Below are positions 1 to 6,097 of a stretch of DNA of 64,000 bases, in pieces. The stretch spans positions 744,001-808,000 of the forward strand of contig NZ_LT827014.1 of the NCBI RefSeq assembly GCF_900169075.1. The letters run 5' to 3'. The position numbers and the translations under genes were made by a program. Within the stretch, counting starts at the first letter, position 1. Each line of letters begins with the position of its first letter. This stretch comes from Chryseobacterium phocaeense. GTDB lineage: Bacteria; Bacteroidota; Bacteroidia; Flavobacteriales; Weeksellaceae. Below the pieces are notes generated by a model. The model made no database searches. It saw nothing but the letters and a program-made list of their open reading frames with translations, and had not been told where the DNA came from.

Positions 1-221
1 ATGTTGCATCCGAAATTACTGTTTTTATTTAAAAAATCAACAATCTGATTCCCAAAATGATGAATATTGATGACAAAATCTTTTATTCCGAAGCTTTTGA
101 GATAATTGATATTTCTTTCCAAAAGCGGAATGCCGTTTACTTTGGCCAATGCTTTTGGATGATGATCTGTGAATGGTTTCAGCCTTGTGCCTTTTCCGGC
201 TGCGAAAATTAAAGCCTTCAT
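1..221 (-). CDS. murU: MurU-like sugar-1-phosphate nucleotidyltransferase, N-terminal part (cut by window start)
   Basis: Only the first 73 codons are inside the window; the ATG is at 221-219. The protein opens MKALIFAAGKGTRLKPFT, the nucleotide-binding signature of the NTP_transferase family (GxGTRLxPxT, residues about 9-18), followed by PKALAKVNGIPLL, also typical. In MurU this fold joins MurNAc-1-phosphate to UTP to give UDP-MurNAc, by-passing de novo synthesis. The MurU assignment rests mainly on the AmgK-like kinase two genes upstream; from the fragment alone it could equally be a mannose-1-P guanylyltransferase or glucose-1-P thymidylyltransferase. It is probably last in a minus-strand operon with the genes at 297-2252. 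The C-terminal acceptor half is not visible. Confidence 0.6.
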   Translation of the reverse strand, partial: MKALIFAAGKGTRLKPFTDHHPKALAKVNGIPLLERNINYLKSFGIKDFVINIHHFGNQIVDFLNKNSNFGCN

Positions 222-230
222 ATAGTATAG

Positions 231-311
231 GTAATGGGTGATAAGTAATGAGTAATGTAAGAGTTGAGCATAAAGTAAAATATTACTTATTGTTCATTAC
301 CCATTATTCAT
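231..311. repeat. Imperfect intergenic palindrome of GTAATG-type repeats
   Basis: The left arm (about 231-257) and right arm (about 282-311) are imperfect reverse complements built from TAATGGGT and AAGTAAT units. The right arm runs into the upstream CDS, so the stop (297-299) and last residues of the RapZ-like protein (MNNG) are written in repeat sequence. It may act as an mRNA 3'-end structure or be an intergenic repeat family. Function is unknown. Confidence 0.55.
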
Positions 312-713
312 GTTCAGTTGGTGCTGCTCATCATGGTGAAGGCTTATTTCTATTCCTTCAGGGTATTTTTCTTTGATGAACTGGGCAATTTTAATGGCGG
401 AATATACAGACCTGTGCTGTCCTCCTGTACATCCGAAACTGATCTGCAGATCTTCAAAACCTCTTTCCAGATAGTTATCAATATTAATGGAGATAATGGA
501 TTTTACCAGCTCCAGGAATTTAGGCATTTCAGTCTTGGTTTCAAGGTATTCCTGTACGCCGATGTCATTTCCGGTCTGTGCTTTATATTCTTCAATTCTT
601 CCCGGGTTCAGGATTCCCCTGCAGTCGAAGGTGAAGCCTCCGCCGTTTCCGGAATGATCTTTGGGAATTCCTCCTTTTTTGTATGAAAAGCTGTGGATGT
701 CTATGTGTAGCAT
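297..713 (-). CDS. RapZ C-terminal-domain protein (stand-alone)
   Basis: This 138-residue protein matches only the C-terminal domain of RapZ (UPF0042). The hallmark GCTGGQHRSV lies at about residues 93-102, preceded by FDCRGILNPGR near residue 29. Full RapZ is about 285 residues and has an N-terminal P-loop kinase domain, which is absent here. In E. coli the C-terminal domain senses glucosamine-6-phosphate and binds the GlmY/GlmZ RNAs and RNase E. In this locus a separate sugar kinase (AmgK-like) lies upstream and a sugar nucleotidyltransferase downstream, so a role in sensing or handling amino-sugar or MurNAc phosphate is inferred, not shown. The ATG at 713 is the only sensible start. The last residues are encoded by an intergenic repeat. 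Confidence 0.8.
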   Translation of the reverse strand: MLHIDIHSFSYKKGGIPKDHSGNGGGFTFDCRGILNPGRIEEYKAQTGNDIGVQEYLETKTEMPKFLELVKSIISINIDNYLERGFEDLQISFGCTGGQHRSVYSAIKIAQFIKEKYPEGIEISLHHDEQHQLNMNNG

Positions 714-727
714 TGTTCTTTATATTT

Positions 728-764
728 TATTTTGAACCATTAAGATTCTTTTAAGGTTTTAAGA
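728..764 (+). repeat. Left arm of 37-bp perfect inverted repeat
   Basis: It begins TATTTTGAACCATTAAGATT and ends GGTTTTAAGA. It is identical to the reverse complement of 1212-1248 over all 37 positions. Immediately inside it, 766-778 reads AAGTTAAGATTTT, a 13-mer also present in the MITE-like element at 43956-43968. Confidence 0.9.
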
Positions 765-791
765 TAAGTTAAGATTTTGATAAATCAAAAT

Positions 792-1196
792 TCAGTCAGG
801 AAGATCTCTGAAATATTCATTGATAAAAGGTTTTAAAGATTTTGTAATATTATTGGTGAAGAAGTTGATGAGTAAGCCTTGAGGTTTTTTGAGAACTTTC
901 ATATAAGTCAGCAGTTGTGCTTCATGGATAGGAAGTATTTCTTCAACAGCTTTTAATTCTAAAATAATAGAGTCGTTGACAAGTAAATCTACAACCAGCT
1001 TTGTTTCAATTTCCACTCCTTCATAGTTGATAGAAGTATAAAGCTGTTGCTTTACATCGTAGCCGTTTTTAATAAGTTCAATTTTTAAACATTCTTCATA
1101 AACACTTTCAAGAAGACCAGGACCAAGAGCTTTATGGACTTTTATAGCAAAGCCCGTAATTTCATATGATAGTTGGGTAACTTCTTTTTTTGTCAT
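792..1196 (-). CDS. GxxExxY family protein (PD-(D/E)XK nuclease-like fold)
   Basis: This 134-residue protein carries the family signature GLLESVY (residues 27-33), giving the GxxExxY name. The second half has Asp70 and Glu80-x-Lys82 (VVDLLV...ILELKAV), the spacing expected of a PD-(D/E)XK nuclease-like core, followed by a Q94-containing helix. Length is normal for the family, whose function is not established; some genomes carry many copies. The ATG at 1196 follows a perfect 12-bp palindrome (1196-1207, TAAGCTAGCTTA). The gene sits alone inside a 37-bp inverted repeat and interrupts an otherwise tight minus-strand operon. This suggests gain by insertion. It has no obvious link to the cell-wall genes on either side. 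Confidence 0.85.
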   Translation of the reverse strand: MTKKEVTQLSYEITGFAIKVHKALGPGLLESVYEECLKIELIKNGYDVKQQLYTSINYEGVEIETKLVVDLLVNDSIILELKAVEEILPIHEAQLLTYMKVLKKPQGLLINFFTNNITKSLKPFINEYFRDLPD

Positions 1197-1211
1197 AAGC
1201 TAGCTTAATAT

Positions 1212-1248
1212 TCTTAAAACCTTAAAAGAATCTTAATGGTTCAAAATA
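1212..1248 (-). repeat. Right arm of 37-bp perfect inverted repeat
   Basis: This is the exact reverse complement of 728-764. It overlaps the last codons of the amgK-like gene (stop at 1233-1235), so the final residues of that protein (about NTILNH) are specified partly by the repeat. Confidence 0.9.
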
Positions 1249-2252
1249 GTATTGATTTTCAATTTCACTTCTTCTGAAGATAACTGTTCTATCACTTTTT
1301 TCAGTTCCGGGAAGTCATCCATCTGTTCCCATGAATTGGCAAATTCTGTGATATTCCGGATCCCTTTTTCTAAACTTGAAATGAAATGCTGCTTTCTCTG
1401 GATCAGGCCTCTGAAGCCGTATGCACCCAATACCTGCAGGAATCTCATCATCTGGATAGGTTGTGCCGAGTTTTTTAGTTGAATTTTAACTTCTTCATTA
1501 TTAAATTGTTCAATATAGTAATTGAGCATTTCATTTTTAAAATCTTCAGGGAAATCTGCTTTTGCCTGGAAAAGGAAAGATATTACATCATACATAAGCG
1601 GCCCTTTCATCGCAGATTGATAATCTATGAACGAAACTTTACGATCTTCATTCACCATAATATTCCGTGCCTGAAAATCGCGGATCATTATTCCTTTGGG
1701 CTCAAGGCTTTCAATAAGCCGGGAAATCTGTTTGAATTCTTTCAACAGGACTGATTTCCGGTATTCCAGTTCCAGAACATCCGCTACGAAATTTTTGAAA
1801 TAATAAAGATCATGGATCACGGGAAGCTCATCATAACTTTCATATTCAAAAGTTTTTGAGAAGTCTATTTTCCCCTGTGTGCTGACCTGAAGCTGGAAAA
1901 GCTTTTCTAAAGTCTGTTTTACCAGTGTTTTTATACCATCGGAAAGACCTTCTTCAGTAATGATTTCTGAAAGCGTCTGTGATCCGAGAAACTCCTGGAT
2001 ATATATTTTCCTGTCCTCAGACACGGCAAAAATCTCAGGCGTATTAAGTCCGAGTTCAGAGAAAATTTCAGAATAATACAGGAAGCTTTCGTTTTCGGGA
2101 ATGTTTTCGTTGCTGGTGATAATGTATTTCCCGGAATCAGCTACAGCCAGGAAGTTTATCCTCGCCGAACCGCTTTGAGCCAGCGTAATGAACTCAGAAG
2201 ATTTTTCACCCAGATGTTTTTCAAAAAATCGTTTTGCGTTTTCGGAAGTCAT
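1233..2252 (-). CDS. amgK: AmgK-like sugar kinase (aminoglycoside phosphotransferase fold)
   Basis: This 339-residue protein has the APH kinase fold. The catalytic loop is IMIRDFQARNIMV (about residues 188-200, with RD in place of the HxD of many APH enzymes), and the metal-binding SFIDYQSA follows about 10 residues later. AmgK phosphorylates the anomeric position of MurNAc (and GlcNAc), and MurU then makes UDP-MurNAc. Here the kinase is the first gene of a minus-strand set ending in a MurU-like gene, which supports that role. A choline or ethanolamine kinase-like function cannot be excluded by sequence reading. A TATATTTG box lies 11 bp upstream of the ATG. The 3' end overlaps the right arm of the inverted-repeat cassette. 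Confidence 0.7.
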   Translation of the reverse strand: MTSENAKRFFEKHLGEKSSEFITLAQSGSARINFLAVADSGKYIITSNENIPENESFLYYSEIFSELGLNTPEIFAVSEDRKIYIQEFLGSQTLSEIITEEGLSDGIKTLVKQTLEKLFQLQVSTQGKIDFSKTFEYESYDELPVIHDLYYFKNFVADVLELEYRKSVLLKEFKQISRLIESLEPKGIMIRDFQARNIMVNEDRKVSFIDYQSAMKGPLMYDVISFLFQAKADFPEDFKNEMLNYYIEQFNNEEVKIQLKNSAQPIQMMRFLQVLGAYGFRGLIQRKQHFISSLEKGIRNITEFANSWEQMDDFPELKKVIEQLSSEEVKLKINTILNH

Positions 2253-2262
2253 AATATGGAAA

Positions 2263-2270
2263 CAAATATA
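2263..2270 (-). promoter_or_regulatory. Bacteroidota -7 promoter element before amgK-like gene
   Basis: On the minus strand this reads TATATTTG, matching TAnnTTTG. It lies 10 bp before the ATG at 2252, so the 5' leader would be only a few bases. No good -33 TTG box is visible. Confidence 0.5.
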
Positions 2271-2280
2271 CTAAATTTTT

Positions 2281-2452
2281 GAGTGCGGGGGTTTCGGAGT
2301 TTGAGAGTGGGAGGGTTTTAGAGTTTTAGAGCAGAGAGTTGCCGGTTGCAAGTTGAGGAATTCGGGTTTTAGAGTTATGAGTTATGGGTTATGAGTTATG
2401 ACTTGCTGTTGCGTCTGATATCTGATGTCTGATGTCTGAAATCTTGTGTCTA
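2281..2452. repeat. Low-complexity short tandem repeats between divergent genes
   Basis: Three decayed repeat tracts lie in succession: GGTTTTAGAG-type units (about 2314-2333 and 2364-2373), GAGTTATG/GGTTATG units (about 2373-2401), and TCTGATATCTGATGTCTGATG units (about 2414-2438). They fill the divergent region between the amgK-like gene and xrtF. No coding potential is seen. Confidence 0.6.
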
Positions 2453-2498
2453 AATCTGTCATAATCAAATTTGTTGGCTTCAATTTCGGTCTATTTTT

Positions 2499-2506
2499 TA
2501 TCTTTG
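2499..2506 (+). promoter_or_regulatory. -7 promoter element of xrtF, probably giving a near-leaderless mRNA
   Basis: TATCTTTG is followed by CATC and the ATG at 2511. A TTG (2474-2476) lies 22 bp upstream as a possible -33 element. The string TATCTTTGCATCATG is also found at the dnaB start. Confidence 0.6.
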
Positions 2507-2510
2507 CATC

Positions 2511-3041
2511 ATGCTAAAGGATTTTAAGCCGGTTTTACATATTTTGCTGAGGTTCATTGTTATCTATCTGGTGCTGCTTTTTGGGTACCAGTTTTACCTG
2601 AATGGAAGCAAAGCCGGCGGACTGGATCCTTTTTCCGGATTCATTGCAGATCAGGTGGCATCTATTCAGAATGGGATAGGATATCCTACTTTACTGTATG
2701 CCGATGCGAAAAACGAACAGGTCTGGTTTTATGTGAATAAAATGTATGTGACCAGAATGGTGGAAGGTTGTAATGCGGTTTCGGTCATGATCCTGTTTGT
2801 CGCTTTTGTATTTGCGTTTTATAAAGCAGCAAAAACATTTCTTTTTGCATTAGCGGGTCTTGCTTTGCTGTATATCATGAACCTTCTCCGTATCGTGGGC
2901 TTAAATATTGTGATGAGAGATTATATGGAATATGGTAAAATATTTCATGATTTTATTTTCCCGGCGGTAATTTATGGAACTGTGGTGGTTCTTTGGCTGG
3001 TATGGATTAAATTCTTTGCTTTGAAAAATGAAAATTCTTAA
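2511..3041 (+). CDS. xrtF: Exosortase F (XrtF), integral membrane cysteine transpeptidase
   Basis: This 176-residue protein has several hydrophobic segments and the exosortase/archaeosortase catalytic triad in order: Cys87 (VEGCNAV), Arg127 (NLLRIVG) and His146 (FHDFIFP). Exosortases cleave C-terminal sorting signals of secreted proteins at the inner membrane and are thought to transfer them to another molecule. XrtF is the flavobacterial type and is small compared with proteobacterial XrtA. The next gene overlaps it by 14 bp and encodes the known partner family, which makes the assignment firm. A strong -7 element sits directly before the ATG. No target with a matching C-terminal signal was recognised in the window; the sorted proteins here carry T9SS signals instead. 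Confidence 0.88.
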   Translation: MLKDFKPVLHILLRFIVIYLVLLFGYQFYLNGSKAGGLDPFSGFIADQVASIQNGIGYPTLLYADAKNEQVWFYVNKMYVTRMVEGCNAVSVMILFVAFVFAFYKAAKTFLFALAGLALLYIMNLLRIVGLNIVMRDYMEYGKIFHDFIFPAVIYGTVVVLWLVWIKFFALKNENS

Positions 3042-3474
3042 CTGGCTTCTGGTCATCGCAGGGATCTGCGGGCTGATAGGTGTACGGATCCTTGAAGATC
3101 AAATTTTTTATGATCCTTTTCTTGAATATTTTCATGAAGCGAATAAAAATATCGCGTTTCCGGCATTTGAATGGGGCAAACTCATTGGAAGCCATCTTTT
3201 CAGGTTTATCCTCAATCTGATCTTTTCATGCCTGATTATTCAATGTCTTTTTAAAAACAGGCAATGGACAATTCAGAGTGCTTTTCTGATTGCCATTATC
3301 TTCATTATTACGTTCCCGATTTATCTTTACTGTATCTATGACCGTTTTGAAATAGGCTATCTTTTTTCGTTCTATATGAGGCGTTTTGTGATCCAGCCGC
3401 TGGCGCTTCTTTTGATTGTTCCGATGTTTTATTACAGGAAGCAGTTGCTGGGGAAAGATAGGCAAATAAGCTGA
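3028..3474 (+). CDS. Exosortase F system-associated membrane protein
   Basis: This 148-residue protein has about four hydrophobic stretches (N-terminal MKILNWLLVIAGICGLIGV, then near residues 55-72, 88-106 and 125-140). It begins inside the last 14 bases of xrtF, indicating translational coupling. The family is known as the constant partner of XrtF in Flavobacteriia; its biochemical role is not known. The motif FYDPFLEYFH (about residues 27-36) is the most distinctive soluble segment. It converges with the CDF transporter gene, leaving only 12 bp between them. Confidence 0.8.
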   Translation: MKILNWLLVIAGICGLIGVRILEDQIFYDPFLEYFHEANKNIAFPAFEWGKLIGSHLFRFILNLIFSCLIIQCLFKNRQWTIQSAFLIAIIFIITFPIYLYCIYDRFEIGYLFSFYMRRFVIQPLALLLIVPMFYYRKQLLGKDRQIS

Positions 3475-3486
3475 TCTATGAATTGG

Positions 3487-4488
3487 CTAATCCGCGGTAT
3501 GTTTATCCACACTGGTTACATTTTCCGGAGTCCATTGTACTCTTTTTACAAAATCTTTTTCGCGGACAGGGCAATCTTTAATCTGGCAGACAGAGCATGA
3601 GACAGGTTTACAGTCGTCCATATGGAAATTGAATTCTACACTTCTTTTAGTGTTTTTAGCTAAAACAATGATCATTTTTTCCATTTCGTTGTGGGCATCA
3701 CGAAGGCTGTAATACCACGGCAACGTAATATGGGCATCGATATGAAGATTGGCCCCGAACTGCTGGATTTTCATATTGTGGACATCTATCCATTCTGTTC
3801 TTCTGTTTTCTTCAAGAACCCTGATAATCTGATTCAGGAGGTCCGGATCCTGCTCATCCATAATACCGCTTAAAGACTTCCGGACAATCTTATAACCGAC
3901 AAAGATGATGTAGAGTCCAAAAATAAGGGCAACAACGGAATCCAGCCAGTAAATCTTCGTAAAGTACACGATAATCAAACTGAGCACCACGCCTAACGTA
4001 GTGATCGTATCGGACTGGAGATGTTTTCCCGAGGAAACAAGGACCAAAGAGTTTTCCGCCTGTCCTTTTTTAATGGAAATATAGCCAAGCAGATAGTTAA
4101 TCACAGCGGTTGCCGCAATAATCCAGATTCCGAGATCAATTTTGCTCAGGGTTTTTCCTACCACAAGGCTGTTGATGCCTTCATATATAATCATAATTCC
4201 GGCAATAGCGATCAGGGCGCCTTCGATACCTGAGGTTACAAATTCTACTTTTCCGTGGCCGTAAGGATGGTCATCATCTTTAGGTTTTGCAGCCAGGTGA
4301 AGGGAATACAATCCCATGAATGCGCTGATGACATTCACAATACTTTCCATGGCATCGGAAAACACGGCATCGGAATTCGTCAGCTTCCAGGCAATGATTT
4401 TTCCAATGAACAGAATAAGCCCGAATGCGGCAATCAGCTTCTGGAATCCTATTTTGTTTTTGGTGGTATTTTTCTTTTTGTTGTCCAT
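3487..4488 (-). CDS. Cation diffusion facilitator (CDF) family metal-efflux transporter
   Basis: This 333-residue protein has the CDF layout: about six transmembrane helices (residues about 15-210) followed by a cytoplasmic domain. The metal-site segment DDDHPYGHGKVEFV lies at about residues 71-84, with the paired DxxxD/HxxxD-type helices near residues 39-43 and 150-180. CDF proteins export Zn, Fe, Co or Cd by proton antiport. Unusually, the C-terminus adds a cysteine-rich tail, CKPVSCSVCQIKDC, with four cysteines in 14 residues, likely an extra metal site. Substrate cannot be named from sequence. It lies downstream of asd but is separated from it by a terminator, so it probably has its own promoter. 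Confidence 0.85.
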   Translation of the reverse strand: MDNKKKNTTKNKIGFQKLIAAFGLILFIGKIIAWKLTNSDAVFSDAMESIVNVISAFMGLYSLHLAAKPKDDDHPYGHGKVEFVTSGIEGALIAIAGIMIIYEGINSLVVGKTLSKIDLGIWIIAATAVINYLLGYISIKKGQAENSLVLVSSGKHLQSDTITTLGVVLSLIIVYFTKIYWLDSVVALIFGLYIIFVGYKIVRKSLSGIMDEQDPDLLNQIIRVLEENRRTEWIDVHNMKIQQFGANLHIDAHITLPWYYSLRDAHNEMEKMIIVLAKNTKRSVEFNFHMDDCKPVSCSVCQIKDCPVREKDFVKRVQWTPENVTSVDKHTAD

Positions 4489-4503
4489 AGTTTGATAAAA
4501 AAA

Positions 4504-4525
4504 AGAATCTCAATTCTGAGACTCT
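4504..4525 (-). terminator. Rho-independent terminator after asd
   Basis: On the minus strand a 9-bp stem (one G-U pair) with an ATTC/GAAT loop is followed by a run of Ts. It lies between the asd stop (4542) and the CDF start (4488). Confidence 0.65.
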
Positions 4526-4541
4526 TTTTTATTTTGTTAGT

Positions 4542-5534
4542 TTAAACTAAGTTGTGGGCTGCTAAGTATTCTGCAATCTGTACAGCGTTTGTTGCGGCTC
4601 CTTTTCGCAGATTGTCTGCTACGATCCAGAGGTTGAGCGTTTTGGGCTGTGAAAGATCGCGTCTTATCCTGCCGACGAAAACTTCGTCTTTCCCTTCAGA
4701 GTAGAGCGGCATTGGATATTCGTTGTTTTTAACGTTGTCTACCACCACTACGCCTGGGGTTTCGGATAAGATTTTTCTTACTTCATCAAGGTCAAATTCG
4801 TTTTCAAATTCAATATTCACGCTTTCTGAATGGCCTCCCTGAACAGGGACCCTCACAGCAGTAGCGGTAAGATTGAACGTATCATCCCCTAAAATTTTCT
4901 TAGGTTCTTTCATTAATTTGATCTCTTCTTTCGTGTAATCATCATCACTGAACACATCACAATGCGGAAGCGCATTTTTGAAGATCTGGTAAGGATAAAC
5001 CTTATCTACATTTTCATTTCCGCTAATTTCTCCATTCAATTGGTCTACAGCAGCTTTTCCCGTTCCTGTTACCGACTGGTAGGTAGAAACGATTACTCTT
5101 TTCAGATCATATTTTTTATTCAATGGGCCCAGCACCATGACCAGCTGAATGGTAGAGCAGTTCGGATTCGCAATGATCTTATCCTCTTTGGTCAGAACAT
5201 CAGCATTGATCTCCGGCACCACCAGCTTTTTGTCAGGATCCATTCTCCATGCAGAAGAATTGTCGATTACTGTGGTTCCGGCTGCTGCAAACAGAGGCGC
5301 GAATTCGAGAGAAGTAGATCCTCCGGCAGAGAAAATGGCGATATCCGGTTTGGCAGCTATAGCGTCTTTCATGCTTACAATCGTAAATTCTTCCTGTTTA
5401 TACTTCACCTTCTTGCCTACAGATCTTTCGGATGCTACCGGAATTAATTCTGTTACAGGGAAGTTTCTCTCCTCCAAAACTTTAAGCATAACTTGTCCAA
5501 CCATTCCTGTTGAACCTACTACAGCTACTTTCAT
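4542..5534 (-). CDS. asd: Aspartate-semialdehyde dehydrogenase
   Basis: This 330-residue enzyme converts L-aspartyl-4-phosphate to aspartate-4-semialdehyde with NADPH, the branch point for lysine/diaminopimelate, threonine and methionine synthesis. It shows the N-terminal nucleotide loop GSTGMVG (residues 7-13), the catalytic cysteine in ANPNCSTIQL (Cys126) and the downstream VPVQGGHSESV segment with the substrate-binding histidine. Length is normal. It is followed by a terminator and appears monocistronic; the upstream membrane-protein gene stops about 75 bp before its ATG. Confidence 0.95.
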   Translation of the reverse strand: MKVAVVGSTGMVGQVMLKVLEERNFPVTELIPVASERSVGKKVKYKQEEFTIVSMKDAIAAKPDIAIFSAGGSTSLEFAPLFAAAGTTVIDNSSAWRMDPDKKLVVPEINADVLTKEDKIIANPNCSTIQLVMVLGPLNKKYDLKRVIVSTYQSVTGTGKAAVDQLNGEISGNENVDKVYPYQIFKNALPHCDVFSDDDYTKEEIKLMKEPKKILGDDTFNLTATAVRVPVQGGHSESVNIEFENEFDLDEVRKILSETPGVVVVDNVKNNEYPMPLYSEGKDEVFVGRIRRDLSQPKTLNLWIVADNLRKGAATNAVQIAEYLAAHNLV

Positions 5535-5608
5535 TGATTTAATAAAAAATTTAAGGTTAAACGATCACAAGGTTATCCGTCATTACTGACCACCTTGTAT
5601 TTTATATT

Positions 5609-6040
5609 TTAAGCCCCAAAGACTCTCGTCCAAGGGAATGCGAATGCAAATAAACCTACCGCAATTAGACCCATGATCACAATTCCTAAAGAAATGGTAT
5701 CATTGGATTTCACTTTTTTGTTGATGATCGTCATTAATACGGCTGCGATCAACATAGAAAACGGGTGTTCCACATACTGGAATCTCAAGTCGGCATTTTT
5801 CATTACGGATCCCATATCAAGACCCTTTGTGAAATTAATCACCAACATAATAATTCCTATTAAAAACTGAACATGGAAGAAAATCATCGTAAAGAGGGTA
5901 ATCTTCTTTAAAAATTTGTTCACTTTACCACTGAAGCCGAACATTGTCGCCAAAAGTGCAATAATAAATAATGAGGCCAAAAGAAGTTCGAGATATGCGA
6001 ATCCTCTGTGTGCACTAAGCAAAATTTTGTAAAAATCCAT
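5609..6040 (-). CDS. Small four-helix membrane protein of unknown function
   Basis: This 143-residue protein starts at ATG 6040 (MDFYKILLSAHRGFAYLELL). Four hydrophobic segments are visible at about residues 15-35, 47-66, 92-107 and 118-137. Histidines at about residues 11, 55 and 91 lie at or near helix ends, which resembles small heme-b or quinone membrane proteins, but no specific family is recognised. A TATCTTTG promoter element lies at 6069-6076. The cytochrome-like idea is inference only. Confidence 0.7.
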   Translation of the reverse strand: MDFYKILLSAHRGFAYLELLLASLFIIALLATMFGFSGKVNKFLKKITLFTMIFFHVQFLIGIIMLVINFTKGLDMGSVMKNADLRFQYVEHPFSMLIAAVLMTIINKKVKSNDTISLGIVIMGLIAVGLFAFAFPWTRVFGA

Positions 6041-6068
6041 ATTCAATTTTTTTCTATTTTTCTAGACA

Positions 6069-6076
6069 CAAAGATA
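6069..6076 (-). promoter_or_regulatory. -7 promoter element for the membrane-protein gene
   Basis: The minus strand reads TATCTTTG, 28 bp before the ATG at 6040. It separates this transcript from the lanthipeptide cluster, whose last gene ends at 6098. Confidence 0.55.
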
Positions 6077-6097
6077 ACAAAAATCCCGGCTGGAATA

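Larger units (their letters stand above)
728..1248. mobile_element. 521-bp inverted-repeat cassette carrying a GxxExxY gene
   Basis: Two 37-bp arms, 728-764 and 1212-1248, are exact reverse complements and enclose a single gene (792-1196). The right arm reaches into the 3' end of the amgK-like CDS, and the left arm stops 14 bp before the rapZ-like start codon. The cassette therefore sits precisely between two genes that otherwise look like one operon. No clear target duplication is visible and no transposase is encoded. A non-autonomous mobile cassette is the inferred explanation; a paired terminator-like structure is the alternative. Confidence 0.55.

Noticed and set aside
318..686. 122-codon plus-strand frame opposite the RapZ-like gene
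   Set aside because: It is antisense to a gene with an unmistakable GCTGGQHRSV motif and shows no family features.
2373..2401. Possible CRISPR-like repeat
   Set aside because: Units are only about 8 bp, directly abutting with no spacers, and no cas genes are near.
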